NCBI GenBank assembly: GCA_022451765.1
Contig: JAKUNY010000043.1
Coordinates: 1 to 10,695 of the forward strand
Source of the DNA: Candidatus Poseidoniaceae archaeon
GTDB lineage: Archaea > Thermoplasmatota > Poseidoniia > Poseidoniales > Poseidoniaceae
Length of the DNA: 10,695 nucleotides
Direction: 5' to 3'
Made by a program: the position numbers and the translations under genes. Shown here one piece after another: positions 7,501-10,695 of this stretch. Position 1 is the first letter of the stretch, and every line of letters starts with the position of its first letter. The notes under the pieces were generated by a model. That model made no database searches and had not been told where the DNA came from. It saw nothing but the letters and a program-made list of their open reading frames with translations.

Positions 7501-10500
7501 GTTCGAACCGTCTTGAGTGCTCACCATGTAATCTGTAACGGAATTGCCATTGTATTCAGCGGAAGGGATGTTAAATGCCCATGTACCGTTGAGTAAGAGG
7601 AAGTTGAATGTTCCTGATTCGTCGGTTTCTGTTTTCCAGACGACACCGTCTTCACCGGTTGCGTGAATTTCGACAGGTTCGTAGTTTGGTATATCCTGAT
7701 TCCAATTGGTCTGATTGTCGAAGAGATGGACCTTCCCGATTACAGCAACAGATGGTTCTAAAATAAGTGTCTCAAGTTCAGACATTCCCTCTGTAACGGT
7801 CACAGTTGATCCAGCAGCAAAATTCTCAAAGGAACTCAGAGCGTTTACATTAAATGTCATTCCAGCGGGCAGTCGTTGACTGAACTCACCTGATTGATCG
7901 GTAACCGCTGTAAACTCAAGTTCATTGTTGTGGAAGACAACAGGTACCGAAGTTGCGTCAGTGTAGAGTTTTTCATCATCTGGGAAGGCCAGCCATTCAT
8001 CATAGCTCAATCCAGCAGTGTTCGGGGTATCGACGGAACCATTGACCCAAACGGATGTTGAGTAGGTAAAGTCGAAATTCATGTCAGAATCTTCGACCGT
8101 TATTTCCTCAATGAGGATGTAGTCTTCATCGCTGTTGTCGCTGATCGACCATTCTCCAACGGGGAGTTCAACGATGACAACACCGTTTTCATCCGATACA
8201 ACATCAACCGGCAAGAGTCCGAGTGGGTCTGTGAAGTTAACTTCACGCCCAGCGACATCGAACCCTTCTGGGCCGTTGAGTTGGATGGTGAGGTCGTACA
8301 TCTCCGGAACGCCGATGTCAAACGTGAAATTCATCGGCTCATCGAAGACCCGCATGGTCTGGTTGAGTTCGAAGAATCCATCATCATCCATGTCAACTCG
8401 AACAAAGTACTCTCCGGCTGTGATTGGACCGTAGGTTACGTTTCCTTCCTCATCGGACGTGAGCACAATCATCTCGTCTTCTCCCAGAACAACATCAACC
8501 AATTGGACGACTTGATTCGGAACCGAATCTCCAGCCATTGTTGTTAATTGATCGGAGAATAGCGAGGCCGGTACGGTCATTTCGAGATCGAACGATGCTT
8601 CTATTCCAACATCAACCGGGTCGGGTAAGAGAATTTCACGACCGTTTGGCATGACAGCAATCATGTTGTAGACACCAGGAACCAAACCGGTTTGATAAAA
8701 GGAACCTGGGCTCACCATTTCACCGCTGAAGGTGCCCGGGCCTATGAACAGCCCAGTACCGTTGAGGGTTCCTACGCCTTCGAAGATACCAGTACCCTCA
8801 AAGGTCTCACCAACAAGTTCCTTTCTCAAGGTACTGATTCCGTCGGAGGTCAAACGGCCGTTCGCCAATACTTCACCATCCAAAAGATACGTCGAGAAGT
8901 CCGTTCCGTTCGAGATTAAACAGAGTGTTGCATTCTCAGGCATGGTTGAGTTCGTATCGCATTCGGTCGAGGAGTTGTCGTGTTGGATCCACGTCGCTTC
9001 AATGGTTCCTTTGCCAATCCATGTTCCATTGCCTGCAAAGACACGAGTGTCGGATATCTCACGTGTGAAATTACCAGTGAAATCGTAGGCAAGGGCAACG
9101 CCTTCGCTTGTGAAGTTTCCAACATCGGAGAACGTTACTTCACCCGTTCCTCGCAAGATACGGCTTTCATCGGTGTCAAACGAACCATTGGTGGTTGTCA
9201 GCGTGTAGTTCTCAGTCATGGCCCAGATGTTTCTGAGGATGAAATCGGTCTCCACGAGTGGCTCACCATCGAAATCACCGAAGCCTGACCAGCTAACCGT
9301 TCCTGAGACACCCGAACTTTGTACGTGGATGTCCATTTCTGCCGTTGCTGGGGCAGTTGGATCACGGTCTGCTTGTGCACCGGTGACGTTGATGGTGGTT
9401 TCACCAAGCCAAGTCATGTTGGCGACTTTTCCAAGAATAGCTGTTATTGGGTAAACCTGACGGTCATCGTTCGAATCGGTCAAAATATCCCCAAATTGGC
9501 TGACATATTCACCGGTTTGAATGTCCTGAATGGCGAATGTATCGTCAAAGATACCTGCGAACGCAGACACTCGAATTCGTCCTGCAGGAGCGAGGAAATT
9601 CCAGTCACCGTTTTCATCAGCGTCCGTCATGCCGATTGGAATCCAGTAGGTGTCGTTGTGATCATCATCAGGACCCTCCCCTGAGAAGGCATCACGTTCA
9701 AAGAGAATGCGCGCATTCGGCAACCCCATTCCATCGTCTTCGGCCATGACCGTTCCAGAGATTTCCGCACCGGAGTAATACTTCATGATCTTGACTTCAT
9801 CGTTTGCGATAATATTCACACCGCCCCCACCGCTGGTAAGGTAAATCTGTGTATCACCTGGGTTGTACCAGTTGGCGATGACGAAGTGGTTCATCATCGC
9901 TCCAGGAAGCGGATGCGCCTGCTGCAAGAAACCGGTTCCTCGATCGGACCACATCACCTGTTGCTTGGGCTGTGGGTTTGTTGAACCCGCATCTGCACCA
10001 AGAGTCGATGCACCGTATCCGACATAGGAACGTGCCAGCATGGTGTCAAAGAACTCAGGGAGGTGATCCACACGAATGTCCTGAACGGTAAGTGGTTCGA
10101 TCTCTGCACCTGATTGCTGGTCCAAAACGTCCTTCAGCATAGCCTCGTCAACGGCTTCTCGATCCATTTCACGGACGGGTTGGTCGCCACGCTTGGTCTC
10201 GTAAACTTCGTTGGTGAAGGTGTTGTAATCTTGGCCCGATAGGATAGTTGGTGCACCAAAGATTCCCAATGGCCGACCACCGTTGTAGGAGGCTTCAGAA
10301 TTATAACGGCCTGCACGTGGGTAGAGTTTGTCATCGACTGCAAAGTATCGGATTTCGTGATCACGATCGATGGTTTCACCAGGTGCTCCGTTGTAATCCT
10401 GAACACTGTAGATGTCTTCAAGTTCGATAATTGCGTGGTAGATATCAATGATCTCATTGTCCGAAAAGCCGTTGCTGAGAAGTTGAACGAGAAGTGCGAT

Positions 10501-10695
10501 CTGAGCATTCGAACGATGGATTCCTGTGGAAACTGAATCATACTCGTCGACCAAATCGGCAGTGTACCAGTAATCTCCGAAGGTGTAGTGAGTTACTTCG
10601 AATGTTTCTGTGGCACTGACATCTGCGTTGTTCCTGAACGAGCTGTTGGCCGCAGATTCCGTAAGGTAATCTCCGTTGAAACAGACATATTCGCT
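4516..10695 (-). CDS. Giant surface protein: STT3/AglB-like domain, about ten beta modules, C-terminal membrane anchor (5' end outside window)
   Basis: The frame is open at the right edge, giving at least 2059 residues (residue 1 is the codon at 10693-10695) and ending in TGA at 4516. Residues 1-312 resemble the soluble C-terminal domain of archaeal oligosaccharyltransferases (STT3/AglB): SNAQIALLVQLL (~62-73), IRYFAVDDKLYP (115-126), GIFGAPTILSG (144-154), LPGAMMNHFVIANWY (263-277) and VKIMKYYSGAEISGTV (301-316). The catalytic membrane part would lie upstream and is not visible, so this is homology from memory. From ~312 to ~1750 follow about ten carboxypeptidase-regulatory-like or Ig-like modules, including a hexad repeat at 634-663 and a probable calcium loop at 1372-1384. 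Residues ~1802-1897 look NEW3-like and ~1910-2012 CARDB-like. A transmembrane helix (2028-2046) and a tail rich in Arg put the C terminus inside the cell. Sequons are frequent after residue 346. It is probably the first gene of an operon with the subtilase. If the match is wrong, it is a large anchored adhesin-like protein. Confidence 0.93.
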   Translation of the reverse strand, partial: SEYVCFNGDYLTESAANSSFRNNADVSATETFEVTHYTFGDYWYTADLVDEYDSVSTGIHRSNAQIALLVQLLSNGFSDNEIIDIYHAIIELEDIYSVQDYNGAPGETIDRDHEIRYFAVDDKLYPRAGRYNSEASYNGGRPLGIFGAPTILSGQDYNTFTNEVYETKRGDQPVREMDREAVDEAMLKDVLDQQSGAEIEPLTVQDIRVDHLPEFFDTMLARSYVGYGASTLGADAGSTNPQPKQQVMWSDRGTGFLQQAHPLPGAMMNHFVIANWYNPGDTQIYLTSGGGGVNIIANDEVKIMKYYSGAEISGTVMAEDDGMGLPNARILFERDAFSGEGPDDDHNDTYWIPIGMTDADENGDWNFLAPAGRIRVSAFAGIFDDTFAIQDIQTGEYVSQFGDILTDSNDDRQVYPITAILGKVANMTWLGETTINVTGAQADRDPTAPATAEMDIHVQSSGVSGTVSWSGFGDFDGEPLVETDFILRNIWAMTENYTLTTTNGSFDTDESRILRGTGEVTFSDVGNFTSEGVALAYDFTGNFTREISDTRVFAGNGTWIGKGTIEATWIQHDNSSTECDTNSTMPENATLCLISNGTDFSTYLLDGEVLANGRLTSDGISTLRKELVGETFEGTGIFEGVGTLNGTGLFIGPGTFSGEMVSPGSFYQTGLVPGVYNMIAVMPNGREILLPDPVDVGIEASFDLEMTVPASLFSDQLTTMAGDSVPNQVVQLVDVVLGEDEMIVLTSDEEGNVTYGPITAGEYFVRVDMDDDGFFELNQTMRVFDEPMNFTFDIGVPEMYDLTIQLNGPEGFDVAGREVNFTDPLGLLPVDVVSDENGVVIVELPVGEWSISDNSDEDYILIEEITVEDSDMNFDFTYSTSVWVNGSVDTPNTAGLSYDEWLAFPDDEKLYTDATSVPVVFHNNELEFTAVTDQSGEFSQRLPAGMTFNVNALSSFENFAAGSTVTVTEGMSELETLILEPSVAVIGKVHLFDNQTNWNQDIPNYEPVEIHATGEDGVVWKTETDESGTFNFLLLNGTWAFNIPSAEYNGNSVTDYMVSTQDGSNPEPVELITNPANSTVTLNVFTDLGDGVFENGTAIRPDIQLIPVSEVGQQVNITSDDYTEDGIVEVVLSPGIYAISTNNLDASDANASDASLEISGVLDIIPVGLTGPEEAVLVPIVDAWRMNGTIAWSNGSAMLENFLLSTPDGSDYVPISVGENGTFATYVQSGDYIVIVAPLLNGEGVTESLRMPITIDADSSVRTDLSLSLVEVIEVSLTLKEAGTESNLVGKDVVLVSHDGFGNITMNPTDVDGNSTQLLMPGTWSLFMNESAAQRYWTLDTSDSPVLIDANTSLGVVYAALEVEIGGKAYWDTDENDIADANEGVEGANVTIQGGSIDTVVTTDTSGVWRIYVPILENYTVTVAKDGFGIVTYDDNNTGTYIVDEAPVSQDIEMSAAEVTVTGSITDVLDASRLDGASITLYGTSENQQESVDVVGTLSDETLSFTAVVEPGEWVVVVYQNDAPFNGGGVAIGLLEAEVQDGGSVDLVMSKGGWVDLSTEFTSFNLQTFNAGTDDASSPVSEVVDVEVDLGDGRVWALPLESDGTLEVLLPAESATFNSEFSTVQRDHPMNYTAGVSIDNGDEGRTSVLLSYNRKTNSDLLLSVSGVQNATVLGDENRDLRAIIDSNDAANYSTIEFEVLADYQGTEISDPFEITGTVTVSPDQDEWLVQFWNGTDWIDSSSTLLGIGDVAENATLESTIQARIVLPSVEEAWWLENGHNINIRFSADSGDMTEISLNVEIPQIYAFNYTDVSSPIGVGPGGSTTASLTINNNGNGDDSFTYVVQDNLPEGWTVSPMNGVTTIAKDNMRDLAFAVTVAPDFDEGEPKITVRITSEDGVTQEDVEIVVEAARIDLNWNEDTSTSRSNGFADVEPNTVVIVIENNGLRTAQNVTVFLDSAGISELNISLSVPAQGSTDFEFSLPMASQGITRYDVRAVVNGDDANYTIGSVEGDFGIEYLVQGSDDSSNPIVVVTIIALIFIILYFGFKASARARGSGSRF
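4558..4614 (-). other. C-terminal transmembrane anchor of the giant protein
   Basis: This segment encodes PIVVVTIIALIFIILYFGF, followed by KASARARGSGSRF. A single hydrophobic helix with a basic tail is the common membrane-anchor arrangement of archaeal surface proteins. It places the ~1700-residue module array outside the cell. Confidence 0.85.
8707..8796 (-). repeat. Gly-rich hexapeptide repeat within the giant protein
   Basis: Five consecutive six-residue units begin with Gly at residues 634-663: GTGIFE, GVGTLN, GTGLFI, GPGTFS and GEMVSP, then a degenerate GSFYQT. The core pattern is G-x-G-x-[F/L]-x. Such a period suggests a small beta-solenoid or a stack of short strands and differs from the Ig-like modules on both sides. 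The unit is short and I cannot assign it to a named family. Confidence 0.6.

Noticed and set aside
10552..10554. TTG as the start codon of the giant protein
   Set aside because: The frame stays open for 47 more codons to the window edge, and no signal peptide or membrane segment follows the TTG. The true start is outside the window.
1..10695. tRNA, rRNA, CRISPR array or insertion sequence
   Set aside because: Nothing in either strand showed cloverleaf-like structure, regularly spaced identical repeats, terminal inverted repeats or transposase motifs.

Overview
This window looks like the chromosome of an uncultured marine euryarchaeon, most plausibly a Thermoplasmata/Poseidoniales (Marine Group II)-type lineage. 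This is inferred from gene content and not from any marker gene. The pointers are a very large acidic surface protein with a single C-terminal membrane anchor and basic tail, a first domain resembling archaeal oligosaccharyltransferases, a membrane-anchored subtilase, a secreted beta-helix protein with archaeal-style promoter and ribosome-binding elements, and dense N-glycosylation sequons.

All genes lie on the minus strand and are read from high to low coordinates. (1) 10695-4516 is one uninterrupted frame of 2059 residues that enters from beyond the right edge. Its first ~310 residues resemble the soluble C-terminal domain of archaeal STT3/AglB oligosaccharyltransferases. It continues as about ten carboxypeptidase-regulatory-like/Ig-like beta modules, then NEW3-like and CARDB-like modules, one transmembrane helix and an Arg/Lys tail. 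(2) 4460-3255, 55 bases downstream, is a membrane-anchored subtilisin-family (S8) serine protease with a complete triad and a non-canonical sequence after the catalytic Ser. (3) After a 149-base AT-rich spacer with overlapping inverted repeats and a likely promoter, a secreted right-handed beta-helix protein starts at 3099 or 3105. Its frame is broken by a single TAA at 2241-2239 and then stays open for 746 codons to the left edge. The two parts are one protein: the beta-helix continues across the stop and is followed by a regulatory-like module, a Cys-flanked DNDGD motif and Ig-like modules.

All three products are predicted to act at or outside the cell surface. A working reading, which is inference, is a surface-protein locus in which an oligosaccharyltransferase-like protein carries its own sequon-rich ectodomain, beside an anchored protease that could process surface or secreted proteins and a large secreted beta-helix protein. 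The two most notable points are the lone stop codon in the beta-helix gene and the oligosaccharyltransferase-like giant protein with its abrupt rise in sequon density. No RNA genes, CRISPR arrays or mobile elements were seen.
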